Positions 43,374-51,866 of a DNA stretch of 64,000 bases are shown piece by piece. The notes below the pieces were generated by a model. That model made no database searches. It was given only the letters and a program-made list of their open reading frames with translations, and was not told the origin of the DNA. Each line of letters begins with the position of its first letter. The first letter of the stretch is position 1. This stretch comes from Methylomonas rhizoryzae (lineage in GTDB: Bacteria > Pseudomonadota > Gammaproteobacteria > Methylococcales > Methylomonadaceae), in the NCBI RefSeq assembly GCF_008632455.1, contig NZ_CP043929.1:3348001-3412000 (forward strand), written 5' to 3'. The translations under genes were made by a program, and so were the position numbers.

Positions 43374-44491
43374 TGTGCGATCAGATCGTCAAAGCGGGCC
43401 GCATCGTCTTTGTGTTTGAGCAGGCTGGATTTAGCCAGGGTTTTCCACAATTTGGTTTCTTGGCTTTTTGCCGCAGCGCCGGCACCGTGATGGTCGAGTA
43501 TCAGCAACCAGTTCAACAGCTCGGCGGTTGACGGCGGCTTTTCCAGGCTGACGCGCTCGGCGTCTTTCAAAAATTGGAAAAAAGCGATGCTATGGTGACG
43601 GGCTTCCGGGCTTAAGGTGACTGCTTGTGGGTGTGTCGAGTTATCCAGACGCTTGTTTACGATGCTCTGCAATTGATCGGGGTTGGGCGGCTGCATGTGG
43701 TAATACACGCAACGGCGTAGAAACGGCTCCGGCAAACCTTTTTCCGAATTGCTGGTAATGACGATTTGCGGGCGGAATTTGGCCTCGTCCTTGTCCGGAC
43801 GCTTGCTATCGGCATAGATCGAGAATACTTGGTCGCCCAGCTCCGGTACCTTGAATTGCAGGCGGCGCACTTCTTCCAGCATGTCGTTGCAAAAATCGGA
43901 CGGGGCCTTGTCGATTTCGTCGATCAACACCACCGACGGCTGACGCGGCAACGGTTCGGGCCGATCCGGCCAAGCGTGTTTGCCCAGCCGCAAGGCTAGC
44001 AGGGTGGACGAGGGCATGGCCCGCAAAATCGCCAGGCCCAGGCCGTCGAAATGCAAGAACCGGCGCACGTCGATGTCCGTGTCTTTTTTCGCCTGCAGCG
44101 CGTGCAAGGTACGGGAATATCCGCCCCTGCTTTTGCCCATGTCTTTTTTCGCCTGCGCCGCGTGCAAGCGGCGCAGATGGTCGATGCTGTAAAACAAATC
44201 CTGCGCGCTGCTAGTGGACTTGACCGCAAATTCGATGGTTTGACAGCCCAACTCGTAAGCGATGCGATGGGCCAATTGGGTTTTGCCGACGCCCGGCTCG
44301 CCGGTTAGCAGCAAAGGCATGCCAAGCAGCAAGGCGGTGTTGACCGCTTCGATCAGGCCTTGATCAGCTAAGTGATAGTCTGCGGGATCGTCCAGCGGCG
44401 CCAGCGGACGGGGCAGCAGCCGTTGCCAATTGCCGTCGTCGGGTTGAGTGACAGGGCCTTGGCCGGTGAATTTGAAGTGATTAGCTGTCAT
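43355..44491 (-). CDS. MoxR-type AAA+ ATPase
   Basis: A 378-residue AAA+ ATPase. Walker A GEPGVGKT (64-71), Walker B VVLIDEIDK (187-195), sensor 1 IVITSNSEKGLP, arginine finger LRRC. The sequence after Walker A (AQDLFYSIDHLRRLHAAQAK) is that of the MoxR group linked to vWA partners and trypsin-like proteins in conflict systems, not of the classical chaperone MoxR. It contains an internal 20-residue duplication (LHAxQAKKD twice, 109-117 and 129-137). It would provide NTP-driven remodelling of the vWA-like protein encoded next. It overlaps both neighbours (11 and 19 bases). Confidence 0.85.
   Translation of the reverse strand: MTANHFKFTGQGPVTQPDDGNWQRLLPRPLAPLDDPADYHLADQGLIEAVNTALLLGMPLLLTGEPGVGKTQLAHRIAYELGCQTIEFAVKSTSSAQDLFYSIDHLRRLHAAQAKKDMGKSRGGYSRTLHALQAKKDTDIDVRRFLHFDGLGLAILRAMPSSTLLALRLGKHAWPDRPEPLPRQPSVVLIDEIDKAPSDFCNDMLEEVRRLQFKVPELGDQVFSIYADSKRPDKDEAKFRPQIVITSNSEKGLPEPFLRRCVYYHMQPPNPDQLQSIVNKRLDNSTHPQAVTLSPEARHHSIAFFQFLKDAERVSLEKPPSTAELLNWLLILDHHGAGAAAKSQETKLWKTLAKSSLLKHKDDAARFDDLIAQWRSAT
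44080..44167. repeat. 60-base-period direct repeat within the MoxR gene
   Basis: TGTCTTTTTTCGCCTGC followed by an almost identical GCGCGTGCAAG occurs at 44080-44107 and again at 44140-44167, exactly 60 bases apart. It keeps the frame and duplicates 20 residues in a loop before Walker B. A recent slippage or duplication event. Confidence 0.75.
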
Positions 44492-46115
44492 TGCAAGGAT
44501 TCATTTTAGTTAGATTGATGATGCTTTCGGTATCGTTACGGAATTTGAGGAAACTGATTCGATAGTCAACCGTCTCTCCACCTTGCAGCTCGGCAAATTT
44601 GACCTTGAATTTGGTTAATGCCCGGTTATTTTCAGCGCTGGAATCTGGCCTTAAATCGCTCAATAGCCCTCTCACTTGTATCAACCAAGTTTGCACATCA
44701 TTTGGAGTGATTGGTTGCAAACTGAAACAAGCCGTGCTTGAAGCCATCAGGCGCGGATCGAGCCATAGACCAAATATCAGTACAATCGCCAGTGAAGAAT
44801 CTTGGCTATTGACGCGCAAAGCGGCGTCTTGCCAGAGTTGGTTAAAATTTTCTATCCAGCGGCGGCAACGCTGAATCTTGCGTAATATCCGCTGTTTGCT
44901 AAACCAGCCTGCCGCCGAAATGCGTTTGCCGGACTCAAAACCTTCCGATAACAAGATAATCGGCTTCGTCTGCCGATTTTGGACAGCAACGAAAATTCGT
45001 GAGCAAAAAGACTTTAGTTCTTCATTTTGATTACGCTGAAAATCGGAACCGATGAGTATGGCCCCCACTTTTTGCAAACAAACATCGAGAAAGTACTCTT
45101 CATTAGGATAATCTTGGCCTTCGTCCATGCCCCAGATATTCACGTCCATATACTCAAAACGGTAAGCCTGATCAGTGAGTAAAAGCTGGCTAGGTAATTT
45201 TTCCTTGGCTTTACACACCAAACGGGCACCCAAGGCATCGCCGAACTCCGGCAGACTGTCTTCAGTACTTTGAAACAGGCAAAAACAAGCCTTTACCGGA
45301 CTTCTGGGCCTCATTTCGCTACCTAACAAATGGTCCAGGACATGCCCGTAGGCCTTTTGCGGACGACCGATGAACAACGTCGAAGCTTCGAACACAGTTT
45401 GAATCGGTATTTGCAGCTGGCGAGACACCGAGCGATTCAGCGCATTAGCCTTGATGTCGCCATTATCTGGTTTTAAGACGTCTAATTGCGCTTGCAAAAC
45501 GCTGTCGCGCAAGGTTTTGTTGATTTTCTCTAACCAAGCGTGACAGTAAAACAATGGTATGAATCTGGATTCATTCATTTGTTGGTCGCTGTCTATGACT
45601 ACGCCAATGGCAACTTCTTTTCCGTTTTTTAGCGTCGTAGCCGCTCCGCCGCTGGAACCTGGTTTGGCCAAATGAGCAACGAGATACGCATCGTGTTTGT
45701 CATTGAGCGCGGACTGGTTCTTGATATTTCCCTTTAGTTTGAAGACTTTTTTTTCGTCTTTATCCACGCCGTAGTAATTCACGGGCAGACCGTTTTCATA
45801 ATGGTCACGACTGAAGTCCATCCCGCAATAAAATTGCTTCGACTTAGGGCTATTCAGGTGGATGAGGGCTATATCTAAACCATCCAATAGGAACAGATTC
45901 TCGTCAACAACGGGCTGCAAAAGTACCCGTCTATCCTCGCCTTTAACCATGCCGATATAAAGTACGTTGTAGTTTTCACCCTGTTGCAGCAAATTGTGCC
46001 GGGCGGTGAGGATTAATTGCCGGGAAATAAAGAATCCGCTACCGATGAAACCATCGGCGGAATTGGCGTCGCGGTAGATGCTGACTATAGCTAGTTCTGG
46101 ATCGTCGGCTGTCAT
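44481..46115 (-). CDS. Trypsin-like serine protease with unknown C-terminal region
   Basis: A 544-residue protein without signal peptide. The N-terminal 200 residues are a chymotrypsin-fold protease: His40 (LTARHNL), Asp81 (GLDIALIHL), Ser155 (KPGSSGGAA). Residues about 240-540 are an unassigned mixed alpha/beta region (FCLFQSTEDSLPEFGDALGA, FEYMDVNIWGMDEGQDYPN), not a known PDZ. In conflict systems of this type the protease is proposed to start a proteolytic step upstream of the MoxR/vWA pair. It follows the trypco-like gene by 30 bases and overlaps MoxR by 11. Cytoplasmic location inferred from the missing signal. Confidence 0.8.
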   Translation of the reverse strand: MTADDPELAIVSIYRDANSADGFIGSGFFISRQLILTARHNLLQQGENYNVLYIGMVKGEDRRVLLQPVVDENLFLLDGLDIALIHLNSPKSKQFYCGMDFSRDHYENGLPVNYYGVDKDEKKVFKLKGNIKNQSALNDKHDAYLVAHLAKPGSSGGAATTLKNGKEVAIGVVIDSDQQMNESRFIPLFYCHAWLEKINKTLRDSVLQAQLDVLKPDNGDIKANALNRSVSRQLQIPIQTVFEASTLFIGRPQKAYGHVLDHLLGSEMRPRSPVKACFCLFQSTEDSLPEFGDALGARLVCKAKEKLPSQLLLTDQAYRFEYMDVNIWGMDEGQDYPNEEYFLDVCLQKVGAILIGSDFQRNQNEELKSFCSRIFVAVQNRQTKPIILLSEGFESGKRISAAGWFSKQRILRKIQRCRRWIENFNQLWQDAALRVNSQDSSLAIVLIFGLWLDPRLMASSTACFSLQPITPNDVQTWLIQVRGLLSDLRPDSSAENNRALTKFKVKFAELQGGETVDYRISFLKFRNDTESIINLTKMNPCNDS

Positions 46116-46145
46116 GGCGCTAGTCTTTGGGAAAATGCCGAGGAG

Positions 46146-46475
46146 TTACTTGTTTACCCACTTCGCCGTGACTTTCACGGCACCGTTGGCTTCGCCTTGA
46201 GTGACGAAGGGTACGCCGGCGCTGCCCTTGAAACCCATGTTGATTTCCAAAGTCCATTCGCTGGGCTTGCTGTCGGCTAAGGCCTGCTGCATGGTGGCGC
46301 AGAGGCCTTTAACGGTGCTCAGCACTTTAGTCCCGGCATCCTGAATGTCATCCAACGCATTAACCGGTTTAAAACGACTTTGCTCGCCGGGATCTTGCCC
46401 GTGTTGCTCGACTTCGGCCACTTCGATGTAAATGACTTGGTCGCCGAATTTTAGCGGTTGGATAGTGCGCGACAT
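46146..46475 (-). CDS. Trypco/CU044_2847-like small protein
   Basis: A 109-residue protein: FGDQVIYIEVAEVEQHG at the start, a central helix (DAGTKVLSTVKGLCATMQQA), then SEWTLEINMGFKGSAGVPFV and GAVKVTAKW. This strand-helix-strand pattern with W-x-L-E-I-x-x-G-F-K is that of the trypsin-co-occurring (trypco) family, which is found next to trypsin-like proteins in bacterial conflict loci. First gene of the operon. Role unknown; proposed as a regulator or target of the protease. Confidence 0.75.
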   Translation of the reverse strand: MSRTIQPLKFGDQVIYIEVAEVEQHGQDPGEQSRFKPVNALDDIQDAGTKVLSTVKGLCATMQQALADSKPSEWTLEINMGFKGSAGVPFVTQGEANGAVKVTAKWVNK

Positions 46476-46793
46476 GTTTAAACTCCGGGTTTGTTGTGTT
46501 TTTATTTTCGCAAAAAAGAAGCGCTTCGACCAAAGGGAAGTCTAACGTAACGAATCATCGCCGCTAGCGGTATTATTTTCAAGCTTTGACGCTTGGTCAG
46601 CGTTAGCGCAACTTGCGGCCGGCATTGCCATCCGTAGTTCCCGGATTCCGGCAGTCCCTGCCGGAATGACGGATATATGCCGCGCTTACCGATAGGCGCG
46701 GTTTGGTTCACTACTCTATGCCGAAGTTGACAGACGGCGGGTTCGGTTTCTACAGTGCCGCCCATCGACCCGAAATTGTATTGCCAGCCGATA
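46476..46793. promoter_or_regulatory. Divergent region between the conflict operon and tatD, with one REP-like palindrome
   Basis: 318 bases. The perfect inverted repeat ATTCCGGCAG-TCC-CTGCCGGAAT lies at 46645-46667 and matches the palindromes in 38.3-38.6 kb. The promoter of the minus-strand operon should lie just left of it and that of tatD to its right. A minus-strand frame (46502-46990) covers most of it but has no gene character. Confidence 0.45.
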
Positions 46794-47714
46794 ATGACTT
46801 CCGCCATCGCCGACGACGTTTTAATCGACGTGCACTGCCACCGCGCCTCGGCGCAGGGGGTGGCGATTGTCAGCGTGGATATGTCCGGCGCGGCCGGATG
46901 GGCATTATATTCGGACGGCGACGCGGCGCTTAGTCCGGCCCCGTTAATCTTCGAGATGCCGTCAGGTGCGAGCGGCTCTAAGCCCGACACGGTGCGTCCT
47001 TCGACAAATTCAGGACGACCGGTTTTCGAAGATCGGGCCGATAACGGCCGCTATTTCAGCCTGGGGATGCACCCTTGGTTTATAGAGCGGCAAGCGCAGG
47101 AGATAGCTTTTAGCCGGCTGGAACGGCTGGCCGCGCATCCCAAGGTGCTGGCGATAGGCGAATGCGGCTTGGATAAGTGCATAGCCACGCCGCCGGCCAG
47201 ACAGGCCGAGGTGTTCAGCCGGCACATCGAATTGTCGGAAGCGGTCGGCAAACCATTGATTATTCATTGCGTCAGGGCATTCGCCGAACTGCTGCAATTG
47301 AAAAAGCGCTTTGCCCCTCGCCAAGCCTGGATCGTGCATGGCTTTACCGGCAAGCCGGCGTTGGCGAAACAATTGCTGCAACACGGCTGCTATTTGTCGT
47401 TCGGTAAAGCGATATTGTTAACCCGGCCTTTTCATCCCGAGCCTGTCGAAAGTAGTACCGACCCGGGCTTGGATACGCTTAGCTCAAACGGAATACCCCT
47501 GATCGATAGCACCGGTTCATTAAAGTCCGCTTCGCAAGCCGCCGAAGCGTTGAAAATCGTGCCGCCGGAACGGCTGTTTCTGGAGACCGACGCCGCAATA
47601 GACGTTTCGATTGGCGAAATCTATGCGGCAGCGGCTAAAATTCTGGGTTTGGATCTCGCCGAGCTGGAACGGCGAATCGCGAGTAATTTCAACCGGGTAT
47701 TTCCACATGACTGA
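46794..47714 (+). CDS. tatD: TatD-family metal-dependent hydrolase with repeat-derived insertions
   Basis: A 306-residue TIM-barrel hydrolase. Metal ligands: His14 and His16 (DVHCH), Glu in IGECGLD, His in IIHCVRAF, His in VHGFTG, Asp in FLETDA. TatD proteins act as 3'-5' exonucleases or DNases in DNA repair. The family norm is about 255-265 residues. The extra length comes from two inserts, near 46960-47030 and 47425-47520, that contain palindrome-like DNA (CCTTCGACAAATTCAGGACG and CGAGCCTGTCGAAAG). ATG at 46794 is chosen over a GTG at 46755. Whether the inserts impair activity is unknown. Confidence 0.8.
   Translation: MTSAIADDVLIDVHCHRASAQGVAIVSVDMSGAAGWALYSDGDAALSPAPLIFEMPSGASGSKPDTVRPSTNSGRPVFEDRADNGRYFSLGMHPWFIERQAQEIAFSRLERLAAHPKVLAIGECGLDKCIATPPARQAEVFSRHIELSEAVGKPLIIHCVRAFAELLQLKKRFAPRQAWIVHGFTGKPALAKQLLQHGCYLSFGKAILLTRPFHPEPVESSTDPGLDTLSSNGIPLIDSTGSLKSASQAAEALKIVPPERLFLETDAAIDVSIGEIYAAAAKILGLDLAELERRIASNFNRVFPHD
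46993..47020. repeat. Palindrome-like repeat inside tatD
   Basis: GTCCT-tcgacaaattc-AGGAC is a short dyad of the CCTTCGAC..CAGGACG type that is widespread between bacterial genes. Here it lies in frame inside tatD. A related half-site (GAGCCTGTCGAAAG) is at 47439-47452. Confidence 0.5.
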
Positions 47715-48486
47715 TTTAGGCTGGCTGTCGCGCACCGAATTATTGATCGGCAAGGACAAACTGGACGCGTTGCAGAACGCGCACGTGTTGGTGGTGGGGA
47801 TGGGCGGGGTCGGCTCTTACGCGGCGGAATTCGTATGCCGGGCCGGGGTCGGCCATATGACTATCGTCGACGGCGACGTGGTGGAAGCCAGCAACCGCAA
47901 CCGGCAGTTGCCGGCCTTGGCCACCACCCACGGACTAGCCAAGGCCGACGTGATGGGCGCCCGCTTGCTGGAAATCAATCCCGAGTTGCAACTGAGCATC
48001 AAGCACGAATTCATCACCCCGGACAGCGCGGCGGCCTTATTGGACGAAACCCGTTTCGATTACGTGATCGACGCCATCGACAGCCTGACGCCGAAGATTC
48101 ATTTGATCCGGGCCGCCAAGACGCGCAAATTGAAAATCGTCAGCTCGATGGGGGCCGGCGGCAAGATGGACCCGACCCGCTTGCAGGTGGTGGACATCTC
48201 CAAAACCTACAACTGCCCGTTCGCCCAGTTCATCCGCATTCGGCTGCGCAAACACGGCATCAGCCGCGGGGTGAAGGTGGTGTTTTCCCCTGAGGTGGTG
48301 AACAAGGATTCGTTGATGTTTACCGACGGCGCCAAGTACAAGAAATCCGCCTACGGCACCATTTCCTACCTGCCGGCCGCGTTCGGCGGGGTGTGCGCCT
48401 CGGTGGCAATCCGCCAGTTGATTGCAGCCGCTCACAAGCAAGCCGCCGCGATTTCCGAAACCTCCGAGTTGGAAACCGGCGCATGA
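47707..48486 (+). CDS. tcdA: tRNA threonylcarbamoyladenosine dehydratase TcdA (CsdL)
   Basis: A 259-residue E1-like enzyme that uses ATP to cyclise t6A37 in tRNA to ct6A. Nucleotide-binding motif GMGGVGSYAAEF (31-42), then VDGDVVEASNRNRQLPAL, and the adenylation region DYVIDAIDSLTPKIHLI. The C-terminal SYLPAAFGGVCASVAI is typical. ATG at 47707 overlaps the tatD stop by eight bases, indicating coupling. Its own stop overlaps the next gene (ATGA). Confidence 0.92.
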   Translation: MTDLGWLSRTELLIGKDKLDALQNAHVLVVGMGGVGSYAAEFVCRAGVGHMTIVDGDVVEASNRNRQLPALATTHGLAKADVMGARLLEINPELQLSIKHEFITPDSAAALLDETRFDYVIDAIDSLTPKIHLIRAAKTRKLKIVSSMGAGGKMDPTRLQVVDISKTYNCPFAQFIRIRLRKHGISRGVKVVFSPEVVNKDSLMFTDGAKYKKSAYGTISYLPAAFGGVCASVAIRQLIAAAHKQAAAISETSELETGA

Positions 48487-48812
48487 AACCGACCGATAAC
48501 GGCGCTCACGGCCCCAAGCAATTGAATTTGGTCAACAGCAGCCGCTTGCAGCAGCTGGTAAAACGCCCCGATGCCGAACCGTCCGGCGACCATCCGGCGG
48601 CCTGTGCGCCGAAACCCGGCGTGAAAGCGGACCCAAACCAGCGCTTGCGGCAATTGGCCGACCAGCGGCTGGCGCAAATCCTGGCCGAGCTACCGGCCGG
48701 CCGGCAGCACAGTCTGTTCAAAATTCGCTACGGATTCAGCGTCGAGGAATTCGAACGCTTGCCGCCGGAACAGATGGCGAAAATCCTGAAGCTGATTCCC
48801 GGCAAACGCTAG
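48483..48812 (+). CDS. Small protein of unknown function, coupled to tcdA
   Basis: A 109-residue soluble protein. The N-terminal half is polar and proline-rich (PKQLNLVNSSRLQQLVKRPD). The C-terminal half is helical with RLRQLADQRLAQILAELPAG and FSVEEFERLPPEQMAKILKL. ATG overlaps the tcdA stop, which is the best evidence that it is real. No family recognised. Confidence 0.6.
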   Translation: MKPTDNGAHGPKQLNLVNSSRLQQLVKRPDAEPSGDHPAACAPKPGVKADPNQRLRQLADQRLAQILAELPAGRQHSLFKIRYGFSVEEFERLPPEQMAKILKLIPGKR

Positions 48813-48815
48813 CCG

Positions 48816-49445
48816 TCACTGCGCGGTTTTCAGGCGCAATCGAATCCGCAGGTGCCGATGCGCCCAGCGAATCAATAACAAAGCCAAAAAGACCGCGGCA
48901 AATGCCAGCGGCCGGCTCAGGTCTTTTTTCACCAGCCAGGCAAAATGCACCACCCCGCCCAGCGCAATGTAGTACACCAGCGTGTGCAAAGCTTGCCAGC
49001 GTTTGCCGCCTAAGCGGCGCAGCATATTGTCAGTCGAGGTGACGGCCAAAGGTATCAGCAACAAAAATGCACTGAAGCCTATGCTGATGTAGGGCCGCTT
49101 GAGAATGTCTTCGCCTATCGCTTGCCAATCGAAGAATTGGTCCAATACCAGATAGATCAGAAAATGCAGGCTGGCGTAAAAGAACGCGAACAAACCCAGC
49201 ATGCGACGCAGCCGCACCGGCCAATACCAGCCGAACAGCAAGCGCAGCGGCGTGGCCGACAGGGTCAGCATTAAAAATGTTAATGTCCAATAGCCGGTAT
49301 CGTGGGTAATGCGTTCGATGGGATTGGCGCCCAGTGCGTCTGTCAGCCCGCCCCCAATCAACTTGGCCAAAGGCAGTAACGCCGCTACGAAAACGCCGAT
49401 TTTTAGCCACGCCAACCGGCGCGCGGACAAGGATGGGGTTTTCAT
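48816..49445 (-). CDS. msrQ: Haem-binding membrane subunit MsrQ of the periplasmic methionine sulfoxide reductase
   Basis: A 209-residue protein with about six transmembrane helices of the ferric-reductase-like family. Histidine haem ligands are in YASLHFLIYLVLDQF, WQALHTLVYYIALGGVVHF. It passes electrons from the respiratory chain to MsrP. The frame extends upstream through the msrP gene but ATG at 49445, two bases after the msrP stop, gives the standard start. MsrPQ is co-expressed. Confidence 0.9.
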   Translation of the reverse strand: MKTPSLSARRLAWLKIGVFVAALLPLAKLIGGGLTDALGANPIERITHDTGYWTLTFLMLTLSATPLRLLFGWYWPVRLRRMLGLFAFFYASLHFLIYLVLDQFFDWQAIGEDILKRPYISIGFSAFLLLIPLAVTSTDNMLRRLGGKRWQALHTLVYYIALGGVVHFAWLVKKDLSRPLAFAAVFLALLLIRWAHRHLRIRLRLKTAQ

Positions 49446-49447
49446 GC

Positions 49448-50374
49448 TTAAAAATATCGACGCAAATCCATACCCGCATACAACCCGGCCACTTGTTCCG
49501 CATAGCCGTTGAACATCAAGGTCGGCCGTTTTAAAAAGTCGCCGATGCGGCGCTCCTTGGCTTGACTCCAGCGCGGGTGGTCCACTTCCGGATTGACGTT
49601 GGCGTAAAACCCGTATTCGTCCGGTCCGGCCCGCATCCACGAGGTGACCGGCATGTGCTCGGTCAAGCGGATTTTGACGATAGCTTTTGCACTTTTGAAG
49701 CCGTATTTCCACGGAATCACCATCCGTACCGGCGCGCCGTTCTGGTTGGGCAATAGTTCGCCGTACAGGCCGAAGGTCAGTAAAGCCAAAGGATGCATGG
49801 CTTCGTCCAGGCGCAAACCTTCCCGGTACGGCCAATCCAACACCGAGCTGCGCTGCCCCGGCATTTGCTGGGTATCGTGCAAAGAGACGAACTCGACGAA
49901 TTTGGCCTTGCCGGTGGGCTCGACCTGTTTCAGCAATTCGGCCAGCGGATAGCCTATCCACGGTATCACCATGGACCAGGCTTCGACGCAGCGCAGGCGA
50001 TAGATGCGCTCTTCCAGCGGCGCCAATTTCAGCAATTGGTCGATATCGAAGGTCTTCGGCTTATGCACTTCGCCTTCCACGCTGACCGTCCACGGCCGGG
50101 TGCGCAGACTATGGGCATTGCGGGCCGGGTCTTCCTTGCCGGTGCCGAATTCGTAGAAATTGTTGTAGCCGGTGACGGCTTTGTATGGGGTGGGTTCATC
50201 GCTCAAGCCGTAGGCCGAAGAGGTAGAGAATGCCAATTTTTCGGCGGCCAACAAGGTCGCCGGCCACCAGGCGGCCAAACTTGCACCGGCCGCCATTTTC
50301 AACAAGCGGCGGCGCTGGTCGAACAACTGACGCGGCGTAATGTCGGCGTGGCTTAGGGATAGTCGGTTTTTCAT
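49448..50374 (-). CDS. msrP: Periplasmic protein-methionine-sulfoxide reductase catalytic subunit MsrP
   Basis: A 308-residue molybdoenzyme of the sulfite-oxidase fold that repairs oxidised methionine in envelope proteins. Tat signal RRRLLK (21-26) followed by a hydrophobic stretch. The molybdenum cysteine is Cys129 in YRLRCVEAWSMVIPW. The C-terminal VRMVIPWKYGFKSAKAIVKI is a family signature. AGAGGAA precedes the ATG at 50374. Next to msrQ. Confidence 0.93.
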   Translation of the reverse strand: MKNRLSLSHADITPRQLFDQRRRLLKMAAGASLAAWWPATLLAAEKLAFSTSSAYGLSDEPTPYKAVTGYNNFYEFGTGKEDPARNAHSLRTRPWTVSVEGEVHKPKTFDIDQLLKLAPLEERIYRLRCVEAWSMVIPWIGYPLAELLKQVEPTGKAKFVEFVSLHDTQQMPGQRSSVLDWPYREGLRLDEAMHPLALLTFGLYGELLPNQNGAPVRMVIPWKYGFKSAKAIVKIRLTEHMPVTSWMRAGPDEYGFYANVNPEVDHPRWSQAKERRIGDFLKRPTLMFNGYAEQVAGLYAGMDLRRYF

Positions 50375-50855
50375 GCTTGTTCCTCTTATCGAAATCGGTA
50401 CCGGGACGCGCAATCGGCGAACACCGGAATTAGTCAATCGAACGGATTGCCTTAAGGTTCAGGCAATTGGGATTATCCGCGACGCAATCCGTTCAGTGCA
50501 GATCGTACAAAATCTGCCGAATTCGATAGGGCAGTTTGCATGCCAACCGGCAAACCGCTCAAATAATTCAAATATTTTCAATAAGTTAGATAAAATAACG
50601 ACAGTTTGCACCCTGCGCCGTTGAGCGTACAACCGCAAAATATTGAGGCTGAGCCGCAGATAGTGGCGGCTGAGCGCGGTGGGATGCAAGGCCCAAACGA
50701 CCGTTGCCGCCCCTCTGCAGGCGGCTCGGTGCGGATAGTTACTATGAAAATCATGGGGGGAACGACAGATAGCCGCGATTCGCAAGGCCATCATCGCGAC
50801 TAGGCGTCGCTCCTACCAACTACCTTTCATTTGCCGGGTCTTCATGATCGTTAGG
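50375..50855. other. Gap between msrP and the repeat-protein gene
   Basis: About 480 bases. AT-rich around 50560-50600, where the msrP promoter could lie. No repeat, RNA or gene recognised. Confidence 0.4.
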
Positions 50856-51866
50856 CTAAGACGCGCTAACCGGCTCAACCAACCCGGTTTCGGCTTGTTG
50901 CCAAATCAACACCCATTGCCGGTCGGAATAAACGGCCTGCACGATTCGGCTTGGTCCGCCCAGGGGACTTTGCGCATCCTCGCATGCTTGGTCACTCAGC
51001 ATTTGCCAGGTCTGGTTCTGGCCGCTTGGGTTGTTGGACATGAATAACGCCCATGTGCCGTGACCGTAGGCTAGATTGTTGATGTAATACCCCTCCGCCC
51101 AACCCTGGCGAATTTGCTGTTCGGGAAAGTCGTCGCTCAAGGTCCAGCGTTGCAGCTCGCTACGCTCGGTCGACGTAAATACCAGCAACCATTGGGTTTC
51201 GCCGACGGCCAACGCGCTGACCCGGTAACCGTCGTTCCAGGCGTCGCCGATTGCCTTACCCGGAAAGTCGTCGGAAAATTGCAAACGCTGCCAGGTCGGT
51301 TGCCCAATTTTGGACAACACGACCAACCATGCCGTCTCGGCATAAGTCACTGCGGAAATATGAAAACCATCGTTCCAGCTTTGTTGAATGAGTTCGGCCG
51401 GAAATTCCGTACCTTTGTACCAGCGTTGATCCTGGTAGCCCAGGGCTTCGAAGCTCATAAACCAATGTCCGCCCCCATAGGCGACTTGCCCGACATGCAG
51501 CCCTGCTTCCCACGCCTCCCAAATTGCCCGCTCCGGAAATTGGCGGCCGAAATAATAACCTTTGTCGGCAGCCGCAAGCGGCGGTTCCGATGGCAAAGCA
51601 GACTGCGGCAGTACATCCGCGGCCTCCGGCTCGGGCGGTAAGTCGCCGCCGGATTCGGCTTGTATCTCGCCAACCGGCATAGGCATTGCCTCCGTGTTTG
51701 CCTGCCCGTCCCCTTCTGCAGCCTCCGGGACTTGATCCGAATCCGCAACACTCTGCGGTGCAGCCGGTGCCTTGGGTTCCGCTTCCGGGGCAGGCGATTT
51801 CGCCAAATACCAATACGCCGCCAAGCCCACTATTGTGGTTAAAACCAATATAACCTCGATGCTCAT
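50856..51866 (-). CDS. Membrane-anchored repeat protein (DUF7477-like W-x-G repeats)
   Basis: A 336-residue protein. One N-terminal membrane anchor (VILVLTTIVGLAAYWYLA) is followed by a Pro/Glu/Ala-rich linker of about 80 residues. A C-terminal domain has four to five repeats of about 48 residues with the pattern FPxxxIxxxWxxGxxVxxxxYGxxxW (FPERAIWEAWEAGLHVG, FPAELIQQSWNDGFHIS, FPGKAIGDAWNDGYRVS, FPEQQIRQGWAEGYYIN). The repeats recall DUF7477, a beta-type domain known from eukaryotic kinases and bacterial proteins. Start ATG at 51866 with GGGA before it. Presumed extracytoplasmic binding domain; role unknown. Confidence 0.6.
   Translation of the reverse strand: MSIEVILVLTTIVGLAAYWYLAKSPAPEAEPKAPAAPQSVADSDQVPEAAEGDGQANTEAMPMPVGEIQAESGGDLPPEPEAADVLPQSALPSEPPLAAADKGYYFGRQFPERAIWEAWEAGLHVGQVAYGGGHWFMSFEALGYQDQRWYKGTEFPAELIQQSWNDGFHISAVTYAETAWLVVLSKIGQPTWQRLQFSDDFPGKAIGDAWNDGYRVSALAVGETQWLLVFTSTERSELQRWTLSDDFPEQQIRQGWAEGYYINNLAYGHGTWALFMSNNPSGQNQTWQMLSDQACEDAQSPLGGPSRIVQAVYSDRQWVLIWQQAETGLVEPVSAS

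Noticed and set aside
38150..46793. Reverse transcriptase or template repeat of the retroelement inside the operon region
   Set aside because: No frame with YxDD-type reverse transcriptase motifs and no third copy of the variable-region constant bases were found on reading both strands.
46502..46990. 162-codon minus-strand frame across the start of tatD
   Set aside because: Antisense to tatD and to the REP-like palindrome; no protein-like pattern.
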